From Strix aluco (taxonomy: Eukaryota > Chordata > Aves > Strigiformes > Strigidae), in NCBI RefSeq assembly GCF_031877795.1, contig NC_133939.1:11137198-11201197 (forward strand): 64,000 bases of DNA. Reading direction: 5' to 3'. Below are positions 25,208 through 40,979 of the stretch, piece by piece. Made by a program: the position numbers and the translations under genes. The stretch's first letter is position 1. Each line of letters begins with the position of its first letter. The notes under the pieces are model-generated. The model saw nothing but the letters and a program-made list of their open reading frames with translations. It made no database searches and was not told where the DNA came from.

Positions 25208-28200
25208 CTACAAATGTTTTAATTAGGGACATTTGATTTTTGTACATTTAGTATGTGTTCATCAGAAATAATCGCATTGTATTTCAAATGCATTCAGTGT
25301 CTGAGATGAGAGATACAGAAGATGCGCACTGGGCTCAGAACTCCTAGACAAGAAAGAAGCCCTTGGCACACATTTCCATGGTTCAACAGACAGGGCACAG
25401 GAATCCTAAACCCTAGTTTCCTCTCAAATACAACCCCTCCTGAAAAACAAGCTGACTAATACTTTCAAGCTTTTGAATACTTCTAATAGCTATCCTTATT
25501 GTGCCAGATTTAATGAGAGAGAGAAATCATCTCTTGCCTTTATATTTAATTTGCTGACAAGTTAGGGGCGTCACTTAATGCACTGTTGAAAGGTGCTTGT
25601 ACTTATATATTGCCCTAGTGATCAACAGAACTTTAAGCTTTTAATTTGAAAAATACAGGCCCTGTGTACAAAACACAAATTCCTACCAGCAAGTTTTCAT
25701 GTATTCACATATGTACAAAACATCTCTTAAAAACTTGACATTGACAGTAGATCAGAATTTCAGTATGAGATTAGCATTTCAGAACCACTCTGAAACCTGT
25801 TCCCAGGACAGAGTACCAAGGAGGTGGGGTTTAAATTAGCAGGACATTCTAGCTATAAATCTGCTTTCCTTCACATTATTCTCAGTTCATGTTTTAAGTT
25901 TTCCAAGTCTTGGATGGCTCTTATTGCTTCCAAGAAAGGAAGAGGCAAGACTTCACAAATGCAGACATAATAAGAGTTGCAAAACACATAGGTTAATATG
26001 TATATTATAGCAGTAACACATGCCACAAACTGGAAGGGCAACCAGCCCCAGCAGGGGTGCCTGGACCAGCGTGCACGTACACTGCCCTGCTGCAGATTTA
26101 GAGGAACTTCTAGATTACAGCACTCAGGTCGATGAGGTGGACCACCACAGAAAAGAAAGGCTGTTTGAGATAAGGGAGGCTACACACATTTGTAAACAAG
26201 GAGACAATTACTCATAATTGTACACCCTGAGGCAGCTGCAATGATCATCCATGGATATTATCAACTAGATAAGACTGTAACTGAGTGTTAGCATCCGACA
26301 AGGTACACCTGCACAGCCTGTAAGGCAGTCGGGTCTGAGAGCCACTGAGGCACCTTAGCTGATGAGCCACATGTAGATATATTTGTAAAAGTAAGTTGGG
26401 TCTCAGATCTGTCACCCTTCCTGCAAGCAGTCCATGCTGGCTTATGAACCAGCCATCACAGTCTGGATTTCTAGGTGTAGCATGATTTACAAACCATGAG
26501 TAGCCCTTACATGAGAGTGTAACAATGTTTTGGACTACACTGTGGGCTTCCCCTCCACTTGCTATTTCATAGCAGGAGTGGTGGGACTAACTGGGCCATC
26601 TGGTTTCTGATGTGGACCATCTGTCACCATGTAGCTTGATCTGGCTTCATCCTTTTCAGAATGAGATGCTTAGTTCACACAGCTGCCTCCTCTTTTGGCC
26701 ACAATGTCTACTCCTCAATTACACACTCCCACTCCAGTTTAAGATTTAGGACAGAAGGATAGATGGAGCCTCTGTTCTACCTCAGGAAGCCCTCTCTTGG
26801 TTTTTTTGCTGTACCCTCTGCCTCCACATGAACCATTTCTGAAAACAGCTGGCAGAGACAAGGCACCAGGGTGGAGATGCGAGACCTGCGATGAGCAATA
26901 GTTGAGGATGGCTTTAGATTCAGCAGTATTTTTTTTTTACTTTCTCATCCTATAGATATCTATATTCTTTTTCACCTCTCTCCTTACCCTTTGCTTCCCT
27001 CACTGACATTTAAGTCTAAATTTCTTATTTACTCCTCACAGACTCCTCCTACCTGCTTATGTCTCCCAAAGCCCACCAGTCACACACTCCTGCAACAGTA
27101 TCTTTAGAAGACAATCAAGAAGAAGGAAAAAGGGGCAAGACACACTGAAGAGGGAGGAAGAGGCTTTGCTAAAGAGTCAAAGAGCACTTGGGAAGGATAA
27201 TGGAGGTCAGAGATTGAGCAGGGAACAGAAAATGCATGTTGTAATTAGCCTACCCAGGTCATTAACTATGGCTTTCTCCATGACACTCTCCCTTCTTCAG
27301 GTCAAGAGCGTTATCTGATCTCCAAATGTTTTGGGAACACTAACTGAACTACACTACATGAGTGGATTTCACTGAGGAAAACGAGGTAACAAAATTTTGC
27401 TTCCTCTTCAGATAGGAATTTCCCTTCAAGCCCTAGATCTTTATTAAAATGAGTCAGATCACAAACTTTAATTCACTAGTGAGCGATCTGCAATAATGCC
27501 AAGTTTTATGCTTTTATTTACAGATAGATTTTGGCTCATTTTATAGACTTGCATTTTTCCAGAACCTATGCCAGATAGGTATTAAACATCCCTGAAAGGA
27601 ACACACTCAATGGTATCAAAAAGTCTACAGCAGCCCTGTGATGTACTTGTACTTGCACAGAGCTCTGTTGCCACCTGGAGCCACATTAAATTAAGTGGGA
27701 CTCTGCAGGGGTGCAGAAACCTGCCTGGGCTGTACAGAAACAAGGCTGTGTATTACCACCTCGGTCTCACGCAACTGGGAAATGCTAAATGGGTGCTACT
27801 TGACTGGCACCCATGTCACATGCTGCTGGCACAGCCGTGGCTCCAGGCCTGTCAGCTCCAGCCACTGCCACTCCACTGCCTTGCTGCCCCATCAGCTGCA
27901 GAACACACCTGCTGCTGCTTGCCCTGGCTTCTTACTTTCCCCAGGTGGCAGGAAGGCAGATGGCACCTGACTAGCACCCGAGTTAGTCCAAAATTAACTC
28001 ACCAAAATCCCTTGAACAAATTCAAAACTGCAGAGCAAGTCTTATTGCCACTAATACCACATGCACTCATGACTACAGAACAGTAGAGGCACATAAAATA
28101 AATCTTAAAAAAAACCCAACACAGTAAGCACCAGGGGTCAGATCCATATACGTCCCTGCTTCCCCTTGATTTTAATGGACTTTGAACCTGCATTAGTAAA

Positions 28201-29799
28201 AATACTAAGAAGAATTTATCATTAAAATGACCATAAGTATGGCCCCAACTCACTATGAACACACCAAAGCTCTGAATCTGTAATTCTGGATGTTTCAACA
28301 CATTAGCTTTTACTATTGTTACTATTTAGTACCATGGTCTTGCCCTTTTCACACGGTGGCCTGTATTTACAACACGATGCATATGACCTAGAACCATGAA
28401 GGCTTGAGATTGGGCTTGCAACTGTGTTGAACTCCCATTTTATAGCAGGTAACTGCAGATTTCAGGTGTTGTGATGGAACACAAAGAAGAAATAATGTAA
28501 CAGTAAGTCAGGAGGAAAAAAAGAAATATGAATAAAATGAAAGGGGAGAGTTAAAAAGGCGAATATCAGTTTTGGAAAATGAAAAAATTTATTCAAAGTG
28601 AAACATTTTATTGACATTTTATGTAATGTTTGTTAAAAGGAGTCAGATCCTAAACTTTATTCAATAGCAGTTATATGCTTTCTATGTTAACTGAAATGAT
28701 TTTTTAAAAAATCATGGTATTTCACTTGGACTGTGTTCAGCTGCCTTCACTTACTCTCAACAGCTCAGGAATTTTTCTTTTTTTAAATTTTTTTATATTT
28801 AAAATCAGCACATATCATGAAGAATCCATGTGCACTATTACTACTAATTAAAGAAATCTTGAAAAATTTTGCCAGCATCAAGCCAAGACTTAAAAATAAA
28901 TCTAGTCACCACAAACCAATGTATCTGCTTAGAAACATATTGTAAACACTTGGGGAAATATTTTCTTTTGTTTGTACATTTCCAATGTGATTTAAACACA
29001 ATATCCTCTCATGTTCAGCAAATTTCAACTTCCACCAACATGACAAAACCCTCAGCATGACAAAATCCTCATCTTATGAGTGGCCTTTTCAAATCTAGCA
29101 GGTCCTCATAGGATGCTTCTGTTCTCCCACACCCTCCCTTCTGAGAGGGAAGAGATCACCACCTAGATGCAGAGATGCTCCAAGTAAAACTCAGCCCCTG
29201 GTGAAGATCACAAGTGACATACTGTGCAAAAGTGCCACCCTGTAGTGGGCACAACAGAAAACCAACTCTAAACTGTCCACTTAATCTGACAAACTAATGT
29301 ATCGTGTGTTGCCTTCCCCAGCAACAGCATGGATCTCAGTGGAAGGCAGACCAACCCTAGACAGTACTTCAGATCACCACTACCACACTGAATTCCCCCA
29401 TGGAAGCAAAAGCAGTGGATAAGCAAGCTACTGCATTTTGAAGACTCAAAATATAGCGTTCTTACACAAACAGTACTGTGTCTGCAGGAATATGCTCTGT
29501 GTAGGTGAAACATGCAGGAGCTCTAAACTAGGTCAGCATTGCGCTTGGTGCTGTGCGAATGCAGACACGGACAGAGGGAACGTGGTTTGTCTGACAGACC
29601 CAAGCATCCAAAAGAAATGTCTGCACCAGAAGCCAACTCATATTCATTTTAGTGAGGCTCTGGCTCCTCAGTTTCTATGTCACTTTCGAAGATGGAATGT
29701 AAATTACCCAGATGATTTGGAAACAAAATTGAAACCCAGTGTCTGGCCAAAATTTACATCTCAAAAACAGAACTGAAGAGGATGAGATTTAGAGCAAAA

Positions 29800-29818
29800 G
29801 GGGGGGGGGGGGGGGGGG
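29800..29818 (+). repeat. G19 homopolymer
   Basis: Uninterrupted run of 19 G, unusually long for a vertebrate intron. In the PAX3 transcript it is a C19 run. Length may be uncertain because of sequencing. Confidence 0.85.
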
Positions 29819-32800
29819 AAAGTAGTCCTTTAGGGGAAGTAAGTATTGGAGGCTCCAATTTTTCAAGCATATGGAACTGGACTGACCAAAAAACAAATGA
29901 CTCCACAATAGAATATTAAAAAAGGACTTTGCACTGATGTAGAATGGATGAGGTGAACTAATAGGTTTCTCCCATCTCCATTTTCTCATATTTCGATCCT
30001 GCCTTTTATTATCATTTTTTCTTTAAGTAGTTTGCAAGTGATCATGCCAACATCTTATTTTGTTGATCTCAACAGGATATTCTTTAAAAGATGCATTTAT
30101 TCACTTGGGAACACACTAGTGTAATTAGCCTTGACATTTCAACAGTCTGATCATAAACACAGAGTGTTCTATGTGCTTTTAAGGAAAAAAGATCTCTGAT
30201 CCAACAGGGCAAAACATTTGAGATGTGAATTTTGCAGAAAACCCATGGATATTTTGTTATACACAGTCCTGACCATTGCAAGCGTGTGTGCCAAAAACAC
30301 ACAAAGTCAAAAGACTGATGTATTGCTAGCGGCACTTCTAATTTTAGACATAGGGGTTTTCTGTTTTTTTCCCCTTCTGCCTTATGATATTTTTCATGGT
30401 AACTGCCTCCCCCATTCCCCACCTCTCCCTTCCCCCAAAATTCACATGTTCAAAATAAATCTGACCATCCTGCAAGCAGGAGTCCTTGGTGGGTGTGCCA
30501 CCAGGGAATGCATTAGGGGGGTGCCTGAAGCAGTGGGGCTGCCTGGCAAAGAGAGGGGGCTGCAGAAGGAAACTGCTAATGGAGCTGGGCTGCACCAGCC
30601 CGGACAGAGCTGACTCCGCTACCCTTGTGAAACACAGCAGTGGGACTTGTAAAGACACCCACAGTGTCCAGTCCTGTAGTCCCTACTGATGCCAGACCTA
30701 CACTTACTGCAGCAGCCTTCAGAGCAGTCTGTGCAGGGGGCACTTTCACCCTCTCGCCAGGCCAACTGCTGAGACCAGCACTTGTGCCTGCCTGGCCCTA
30801 CTGGGAGCTCATTCAGAAAACACAAAACAGCAGGGAAAAAAGGAAAATATTTTTCTTCTTCCCTTTTTTTTCTTGCAGTAGGGTGAATTTCCATCCTGGC
30901 TCACCATGGTATCAGATGAGCTCCAGGGAGCACTACCAGAGAGCAGTTGTAGGAATGAGAAAGACTAGAAACAGAATTGCTTTTTAGCAACAACTAGTTG
31001 GTAAATTGGCTTCACTGCAACACCTGCACACCTCCAGCCTCACAGGAACAAGGGTACGCACAGGAGCAGGCCATGGGCAGGCCTGTTTTCTCACAGTGTC
31101 CCAAAGCGGTGCCGCTTGCCTGCCAAGCGCAGCCTGCAGAAATCACCAGCGGGAACGCCAGGATGCTGTGGGCTCTCTGTGGAGAGTCTGCCAGGAGCTG
31201 TGATTCAAGGCAATGGGAAATCATGCTGGTTGGGATACAGGGGGCAGGAAATGTGAGGGAAACCAGAGTTCTTTTAAACAGGGGGGAGGGCAGGGGTGAT
31301 GGGACACTGGGAAAAAAAAACAAAACAAAACAAAAGAAAAAAACCACCACACACAAAATAAAAAAAGACCAGACTAAAAACTAACTAGGGTGTGCCAAAG
31401 GGAACAAGGAGTTCCAACCACCTCCCAGCGCGATCCAACGTACTCAACTCTCATAGGTTTCTTTGAATAGACTTTGACTCAGTCCTACACAAATACTTCT
31501 GAAACACTGCAGCTGAATAGTTCTGCAAAATATTGAGTAATAAGCAAATTGAACTGTGTATTTATAAATTAAAGCGCCACTAATTTGAGCCCTTAGGCAG
31601 CAGGGACCAGAGAAAGAGAATCAAAATCACATCCTTTCTTTTCTTTTCTATTTAAAAATGTCTTCTTGGGCCTGCATATGTTTGTAGTTGGCTAATTTAC
31701 CCGAAAGAATTTCTCCTTTACCCCGGGGAGGGGGGGGGGGTGTAGAATCTGCAATTACAGGGTTATCTACTGCAAGAATGCACACAGCATTTTCTTTCTT
31801 TATCCTACATATGATGCAAGAGGGACAGCCTCAAGAAAAGGCACTAGAAATTCTCCATAAACCACATCAGGAATAACTGTAAAGATCTGCTGAAAGGTCT
31901 TAAGTGTTCCTGAATCTGTCCTACGTTCCTTTACCCCATCTCTCTGTAGGACTGTGCAGTTCATCATACAGGCTCAAACCATTTCAGAGGAGCTGAGGGC
32001 AAATTAAGATATGGGGGGGGGGGGGAGGGGGCACAGGTCCTTCCTCCCCCATGATTTCCCAGTGGATGCTTTTCACTGTTTGCTACTGAGAAGAGACTAT
32101 TAAAACTGAGAGATTAGACATCAGTCCTTTCAAATCTTACTACTAATTTAAGAGTCATAATTTCTTCTCTCACCTTTCCCCCCACTATCTTCTACTCTAA
32201 ATCATATCTTCCCCTCCCTGTACCACAGTGAAATAAAGAAAACAATATGTAGCACAGCACTTTAAAAAAAATTATCATTTTTCTTCTGGCTACTCAAGGC
32301 TTCTGAGCTCTTGGGACTTCTTTTATTTGCTGAGGTTGTAATAAGCTTTTTACAAAAGCTCACAAGCTGATTACAAGTTTGACATGGGAATATTCAATCC
32401 CATCCGAGTAGCCTGGAGAGATCTGCCTGAATTTTCAGACATGCTCTTTTGTTAAACAATATTTTCCTCTTTGGAAGTTTTCAAGCAAAGCAATTTAAAC
32501 CTGGGATTTGGCTGAGAAGAACCTTTTCAGCATGGGACGTACTCATGTTTCAGAATTCTTCCTGGCTTCCCCTGCTTTTTCACCATTATTCATGGACTAA
32601 AAGAGTCCAAACAATTTCCTCTCATTGCCTTTTCAGGTTAAACAGGAAGGCCATGTGCCAGCCGCTTCTCACACCAGGACCCCCTGCCCCACACAATCCC
32701 TACAGCTGGGGACACATACTCAATGTGGTCCAACACGCAAGTCTCACACATCACATCTCTGATAATTTAGAAGGCCTGCCTTCAACAGACAGCCCAAAAA

Positions 32801-33309
32801 GATTTGTCTGGCTGGCCAGCCCCCATCAGCCAAGGCAGGCTCCTCACCCTCTGCCTGCCACGGGACAAACCTGAACCTTATTTAAAAATCCTTCACCAAA
32901 AGATTGAAATAAACACCTTCCACCATCAAGCTGAAACAGGCTCCAAGCTGCTGTCAAAGTTTGCCCAGTTCATCCAGGTCTAAAAATAAGCCTGATGTGG
33001 GAATCAAAAGGTGGCCAGAAAAGATGCTACCCACTTCATTTCTTATACGTTATTTGTTACAGAAACCATAACTGCACTGCTCTGAAGCTCAGAAAGAGCC
33101 TTTGATCTTTATCAACACTAGGGAAAATTTCGCTTTTAGAATTTGCCTTCAGATTGAGTGAGTAAAAATAGGCCACAGACCTTAAGGGCCTGCACCGCAA
33201 CTTAATGGTGGTTTTAATGAGGTTTTCAACTGGACCAGTAAAGCACTAAATGGCTGTGATTTTTACTCACAGTATGGGAATCTTTAATCTCACATTTCCA
33301 GGGTATTAC

Positions 33310-33312
<3 letters not shown>

Positions 33313-33347
<35 letters not shown>
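33313..33347 (+). repeat. T35 homopolymer
   Basis: Run of 35 T on the plus strand (A35 in the PAX3 transcript). It could be the tail of an old minus-strand retroposed copy, but no recognisable body or target site duplication is seen beside it. Confidence 0.85.
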
Positions 33348-33351
<4 letters not shown>

Positions 33352-35371
33352 GAAGGGTCATCCCTTTGGGACTCTACTTATGTTTCTGAATTGTATCTGG
33401 TGAATGCACAAGACCAAAGAACTTTCCCCTTCCTGTGGCATTAATGTGCAGAGAAGAGCTGGGTGCCTTTGGAAGAGGCAGCAGAAGAGGTTGTCCTGGC
33501 TCCACACCATATCTAGGCTCAAACATGGGGGAGAAAGACTCAACAGCCCTTGAGTGGAAAGGTGCTGTCAGAGGAATTACACTCCTTCTTACAGCCAGTG
33601 CTGAAGTATTTGCAATGAATATAGTTACACATCTCGTGACTCTTGAAACGTGGACTTTGTTGCAACACTTCTTTCCCCAAAAGCCCTTCCTGTCCTCACA
33701 ACTAAGTACACAACATTCACAGTGTAATGTCTGTTTTAAGTTGCTTGTAGCTTTCAAAATATTCCCCTTATGGGCTGAAATGTTCTAAGCTTGATCTCAG
33801 TCCAGAGGCAACTTTTTTTCCCCACCTCCAACCACCAGCTTAGAAACATGTATTTGGTTACCCTTCAACAGTGGGAAAGTGAGAAAATAGATGGTTCGGT
33901 GGTTTAAGACTTTTCCTTTCACGGGTATTCAGAGACTGCCTCAGGGAACAGAAGGAAAGGGGAAGCACAGGAGCAGCAGGGTAGAAAAAAACAAAACATG
34001 AGATGCGAGCACTACATGTAGGGACTGAAGGAATAGCAAGGTTGGACCAGTTGTAATCAATTAAATAACTTCCTAGACAATGTAAAACAACTCTACAAAA
34101 CTGGACCTTACAACTCCAGAGAAAAAAAGAACTTTCTGGGCTCAGCCAGACTCAGGCTGCAAAGTGCCAGCTCTTTTAGAGGATGCTTGATTGGGAAGCA
34201 GTCAGAGAGATCTTTGTGTATATATCCATATAAAATTTGGTATCTATGATCTCTGTCATACTGTTACCAAAAAAGAAGTGTGACTAAGAAAGCTTGAATG
34301 CTACATTAGTATGGCTATCCAGTCCTCTCAGCCTCAAGTATCTTAGGGTTATTTTCTTTTCACAGATCGTCTTTTATTTCATGCCCATCATAGGTGGCTA
34401 TTTTAAGGCGCTATAGAGAGGTGCTGAATGCTGATAAGGCAAATCCTGTATCCCTTAATCCACTGCTAAATCACTCTGCCAGCCTTCAAGGGTACCAGAC
34501 AGATGGAGTGCACTAGGAAACTGCCCACAGGCTGGTTACTTCAACCCTAGCTCATCTTTAATCCAGAAAGGTTTTGTTCTGGTATTTTAATCATTGATTG
34601 ACTGGGAACTTTCTTCCATGCTGGGTTAGGTAAAATATCCATGTCAGAGGTACTGGGGAATTTGTGAGGCTGTAGATCATAAGAGTGGTGTGAGACAGGA
34701 TGCGTCTCAAGGGAACCAAGGAAGCCATAAGGAATGTAAAAAGTCACAGGGTTAAAGCCACATTAAGACAGCTGTTATGTTAATGAGAGTTCTGCTTTTC
34801 TTCTAGCTGTGGGTCATTGATTTAGAAAAACACGGACAAGGTCTTTTTCATTTTATCATATTTTCCCACTGAAGCTAACATAGCCCAAAACATCATATCC
34901 TAGATCCCATTTGTCTTGCTAACAAGAGTTGCGTAGGAAGTTATCTTTGTTATATTTGTGCATGGATGATTCCCAGGGCCTGATTTGGTCTTACCTGGCC
35001 CAAGTCTATATATGAAGCTGTTTTGCAAGCATTTCACTTAGTAAACATGTTAAGAAGAGAGTCATGCACCACTGCCTTCCAGACTAATTCATCCATACAT
35101 CTGATTTTCTCTCACAGTCATAACACTTAGAAGAAATGGGGTGTGAAGCCTTCTGCAAAAATATTTAGCAGGTAAAACTGTAGAAGTCTGGACCTTACAA
35201 GACAGATACCAAATAACACAGCCATGCTGCAATAGATGTGCTTGTCTTAAAAATCAGAAGGATATTTTGTATTCCTTATTTCAGTTTGCAGAGTCTGAAT
35301 GCCTCAGACTGAGCTTCAGAGGTCAAAACATAAAAACAGATTTTCACCACAACAACCAAATTCACCTGTAT

Positions 35372-35425
35372 CCTTGGCTAGATCACAAGTTACCACTCAT
35401 TTCTCTTCCTTGGTTAGATCACAAG
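35372..35425. repeat. Short duplication, 36-bp period
   Basis: CCTTGGCTAGATCACAAG (35372-35389) recurs with one change at 35408-35425. It is a local duplication without known role. Confidence 0.7.
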
Positions 35426-35643
35426 CTTGTCACCCAACCACACATTTGCTGATGAACACTATCAAGTAGTGAAAGAGCAGCAGAGGATTCTGCCTGAGGC
35501 ATTAAACATTTCACAGGACGTTCTTCTTTGCCATGAAACAGAGTAAGTCCTAGTCTGAACCTGAACTCTGGGATGCGGTTTATTCCAGAATTATTTGGCT
35601 GCTCTTTGCCCAGTTTTGGACATCTGAAAATCCAGGTTCATGC

Positions 35644-35668
<25 letters not shown>
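35644..35668 (+). repeat. T25 homopolymer
   Basis: Run of 25 T in intron 5, about 670 bp from exon 5. No retroposon body is recognised next to it. Confidence 0.85.
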
Positions 35669-35678
<10 letters not shown>

Positions 35679-36324
35679 CAACTCCATGGTTTACTCCTCC
35701 AGCATGTTAGGTTGTTTTAGACAATCCAGATCTACATGAAGTTGTGAAGACCTAACAGTTATTTGGGGGGTTATTTTCTTTTGAATTAAGCTGACAGTGG
35801 GGTTAAAAGAGATGTTACAAGCTTTACATCAAGTCGACTTCAAAAGCTAACCTAAAAGTAAACGGTTGATACTGCACCAGTAACCTTGCTCACTTGCATG
35901 GCTCTACAGACACACTGTCCCTTTTAAAATGCTTTTCTCTCCTCTGTTAATGCCTGAAAGACCCAAAGAACAGATGAAATCAGTTAAATAACTATAAACT
36001 GGCACAACAGCTGACCTGATTACATGCAGAGTACTGTCAAATGCATAAAGCAAACAAACTGGGATAACAGACCTTCTTCTCCAAAGGTTCAGTATTATAT
36101 TCATGGTAGGTATGGAACAATTACTGGGGAAAACACAAATTTTTTTCAAAACAGTTGTCTTAAACAGTTGGAAGACCAATGTCCATGTACAGATGCAAAA
36201 TCCCCTAAGGTTGTAAACAATGTAGCTTCGCATTTTCTTTCTACCCCAGAGTAGGGTCACATGAGAATATAAAAGAACCAACGTGCTAACAGAAAAGGAA
36301 ATTCCCTTTGTTAGGCAGCTTTTA

Positions 36325-36540
<216 letters not shown>

Positions 36541-39175
36541 TCAAAAAAAACAAACCCAAAGATATACAAAAATTAGCTTTAGTTGAGGGGGGGGGGGAAG
36601 CAAAATATTGGATCAATCAATTATATCCTCTTATATGGAAAAGCTGCTTTTTCCCCGTGACTCAGAACTGACTTGGCAAACTTCAACAAAGCAAAAATTG
36701 AGAAACAAATCAGAGTTAAATGTTACATTGTGCACATGTGCTCAAACAAATAAAGAATTGTCAAACGTTCAACTATGAGTTTATCACCTTTTCCTGGCCC
36801 AAGAATATTTAAGGACCTCTGGAAATCTTTTTGAGTAAATGAATTATTCAATTTCTTTGTTTTAACTCCTCTAGCAGTTTGCAAGTGTTTTAAAAACTTG
36901 AACAGTACTGCTCAGTCCTAAGCAATCAGACAAGCAATACAGCCTTGTTCCCTTCCCTAAACTAGTGAACAGATACAAATATTTGTCACACCAGCGTGCA
37001 TGTTGTAACTTAAACATTGCGACTCTATAGACACACTTCCATGAGACCTTCCCTAGGGATCTATCACTTAAACCTTATTGCTGAAATGGTTACGGAAGTG
37101 ATTACAAAGGTATGGGGAGTGCTACCGAAGAAATTAATTCTCATACACAATCAAATATTTACTTCATATTATGTGTATTATTTGTCCTACAGTCTGAACA
37201 GTAATTACACTTATGTGTTAGTATATCTCAGCACATTTAAACATTCCCCCTCATTTGCAACTTACTTGCCTGTCTTAGGACCACCTAACATAACCTTAGG
37301 ACAGGCCACACAAGTGTTAATATAAAAAAATAAAAAAATAAAATTAGATGCACGTTGCACAGAGAAGTCCTGTAAGAATAGCTCAGAGCAATAATTTGAT
37401 TTGACTCTTCCAGTTACTAAAGCAAGGAGATTCCAGCATATCTGATGACCAGAGCTGAAATACACAGACCGCATGCTTCCTTCGCCTAAGGTTTCATCAT
37501 TATTCCTCCTAACCTGGGGAGGTTTTCCAGCACAGAGCACGGGTACACGCAGATGTGCTGATGCTCAGCCTCCAGGCAGCAGTCCAGGACATGACTCCAA
37601 AACAGCCAGACTGTGTTGGACCAAAGGCCCCTCACACCACGTCCTGAATCAGTACTTAGGGAAAGTTGGCAAGAAACAGACCACGTACAGCATGTCCGTG
37701 ACCCAGGAATGGGCTACCAACTCTTGCGATCAGCAGTTTAAAGAGAAATCAGAACCAAAACTCTGTGGGTTTCATGGACGTGGCAAGAGTGAGACCACAC
37801 ACAGACAACCAGGCTCCTGGCATCACTGCTTGCCTCCACTGTGCTCTCTGGCAATCAAGTGAGCTCCAGCTGCAGCCCAGCCACAGCTGAACCCATAGCT
37901 ATCGCTGTGAAGGCAGCAAAGCCTCTTCCAGTACTCGACCAAGTTCTTTCTCCAACAAACAGTAATGAAAGGAAAGAGTAGACTTCCAAAGCCAGTCTTC
38001 ACTTGCATCAGCTGCTGTCCCAGGCACCAAGCATTCCTTCTTGCCTGAGTCTTCAAGGGAAACCACCTAAAGAGGGCAGACACTCCCCAGTGATGATGAA
38101 AACTGCTTGTTCAGTTCAAATAGAAGCATTGCTTCTACTCCAATAATGCCAAATAAATTATTGATATAGACATTGATTTAAAATAATCTTCTTAATGTGA
38201 TTTATTTGGAAGTAACTGAGAACATGAAGCCAAAAAGAAATCACTGTTTTCAAGCTCCAGCTAAAACCCCCCACACCATGTTCTTTTCTAGCTATCTTTC
38301 ATTTCCAATTTCACTCAAGCTGTTTGAACTAATAAATACACCTAATCTGTTTATTTAGTCTTACAACATGAGAAAGACTAAGTGCTTTTTCAGACAATTC
38401 ATCTGAAGAGTTTATGAATTTCTGCATACCAAAAAAAGAACAATTACTGCTACACCAGAGGCTCTTATGTGAAAGCTATCTCCATTGTCCAGATACCATC
38501 AATATCTTGGACCCAACCAACACACACAGGACATCAGGAGAAACTCCCATAGAGTTCAGCATCAATGTACTGTGAAAACATCCAACTGAGAGAGTCTATT
38601 ATTTGCATGGAAGTTTTGCCCCAAGTAAAACTGGATTAAGTTGTTCCAGCTCCTAAGATTTATCATCCTCAAGAACAAAGGGGAATCAGCACAAATATCC
38701 TATCCCAAACAGTTCAAGTTCATTCCTTATTAAACATGCAATCTAGGGTATCCCAAAATGAACATAACACATTGTCTGAATTAGTGACAAATCCCAGATC
38801 TTCTCAGCTGGGGTCCCAAGTGACACCTGCCTTCCTCAGCAACTGCCAAGTTACAACCCTCCAGAACAGCTACATGGTGCTGTTCAAGAATAAAAAGAAA
38901 CATAGGGTGTTTCAAATATTGTTTCCCTATGTCAGCCTTAGATACAAATCACCCACCTTAAGATCAGCTATCACTGACAAGCTAGCTAGACTAGTGGAGG
39001 AGAGCACACCAGCCATGCTAACAGGGTCATATTGACTAGCACTGCACTCTGACCTTACCTGATGTGGTAAGATCTGAAAGAGAGCTCAGGAAGGTCCCTT
39101 TTGGAGAAAATTTCTCTGGCAAAAGTTGACTTTGATTGTGTATGATGAGATTATTTAAAAAAAAAAAAAAAAGTC

Positions 39176-39191
39176 AGATATCTAGATATCT
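39176..39191. repeat. Perfect 16-bp palindrome AGATATCTAGATATCT
   Basis: Self-complementary over its whole length. It sits in intron 4 shortly after a poly-A run. No known binding factor is assigned. Confidence 0.8.
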
Positions 39192-40979
39192 CAGGAACGC
39201 GCAGTACTCTTTCAGACTCCACACATACGTATGGAACTTCTTCAAACACCTACATATACACCTATAAAAAGTCAGCTTAAACTGTGCAATTAAAAGTGGT
39301 TTATCACTAAATTTATGAAGTGAATTCCCTCACCAACTGGGTGGGAAGTATCAGAAGACCAATAATGATCTTTCTAAAAATGTTTTAGAAAGACTTAGAA
39401 AAATCATGTGATGTTTCCCTGCACCTTGCATTCATGCAGCAATGAGACTACAGAGCTGAAACACTGACTTAATTTAATTTTCATTTTAGCTTTACGTTTC
39501 ATCAAGCAGTATATGAAAGGCAGAGGTAAACCAGTCAGAAAAAACTGAACTATCTAAGAGTCCAGTACAATATGTCTAATCAAGTGCAAATATTTAGGGA
39601 GAAAGTAATAAATTAAAGTAAGGAGAAAATGTGTATCAGAAGAAATGGCTTTCACATCTATCTGATTTCATCGATGTTATCCTTTGCCAGGCCTGGCTGC
39701 TATGTGCAGCTTTACTGAAAACGTTAAGTTCCTTTGTCTTGTCTGATCTACAATATTAAAATCAGACAAATATGATCTCAAATGATAGCTACACATCTGT
39801 ACTATAAACTGCACTATTTTTATTTCTTACAAAGTTTTCTTAAGTATTATTAGTTTCAAGGAAGTTTTTATATATTTTTTCCTATTAAAATACCATTATT
39901 AGCCTTTTATATAAGTGAGAAGCCAATCAGAGTATTGTCTAAGCACATAAACTGGACACACCTCAGCCTTTAAAAAAAAACAGTTTTTATTTTATATATA
40001 GCTCAATAGCTACTGCGTTTTGCTAAGCAGTATCTCACTAATAGATTCACTGACTTCCATGATATAAAAAGATACTATTAAGCACAGATAAAGGTGGTCA
40101 GATTTTAGCTGGATTATTTCTATTTCCATCATCTCCATAGACACACAACACACATATCACTAACCTTTACAGTGGTCCTAATGATCTTAGCTATAAACAG
40201 GAGAAAGTAGACAACTCACCAGCACCCTGGGAGATCCCCAGCCAGACCCCTTGGGATCACCAGTACCCCCTTTACTGCACAGCTCAAAATGGGAGAGGCA
40301 GCCAAAAGCACTACCAGTAGCTGAGCCATGAAGTTTAATTAAAGAAGGAATTACAGAATTAAAGAGCAATTATTTGTCCCTTAACCCGTCGTGACCTGTC
40401 TGGTGGCCTGAGGAAACGCTGCATGCCGGTTATCACCATGATATGCAAAAAACCACTGCCCACTGTCGTAGGCATTTGGTCACCTGGAGCTCTGCAACCA
40501 TCCCTTTTCCAAACACTGTAAATAGACACGTCAGGGCAAAACCGAACAACAAAATGACACACAAGAGGTCATTCTGTGGGTTGTTCTTCCTCTCAGCAAG
40601 ACATTTCATTTGAATAATTAAATAACAAAAACATGACAACCATTTAAAACCCATACATTACAGCTGCAGCACAGCGCACCTGACAAATGCAGGCAGAGCA
40701 GTTATCTTTCTGCAACCTGCAAAGGCTCAACTTCTCTGATAATCCTTCAGTCACTGTGAAATTTTTTAATAAAATATTACACAGCCTATTCCTCTAAGTT
40801 TAACAACCTGGAGTCAGCCCTAGATAAATTCTGTCTAGCCACGGATCTCAGTGAAATAAGACCAAAAAACCAATATACCAAAGGCCAGGGAGGGTTCTGG
40901 CAGCAATTTATTTGCTAGCAACCCTCCCTGGATCTTCTAATTTCTTTATTTACACAAGATTAATTTCACAGGCTTTCCC

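Noticed and set aside
27610..28086. 158-residue open frame on the plus strand
   Set aside because: No recognisable domain, Cys/His/Leu-rich mixed composition, within intron 5, with no splice or promoter evidence.
32449..32874. 141-residue open frame on the plus strand
   Set aside because: No homology or domain recognised and in-intron position; judged a chance frame.
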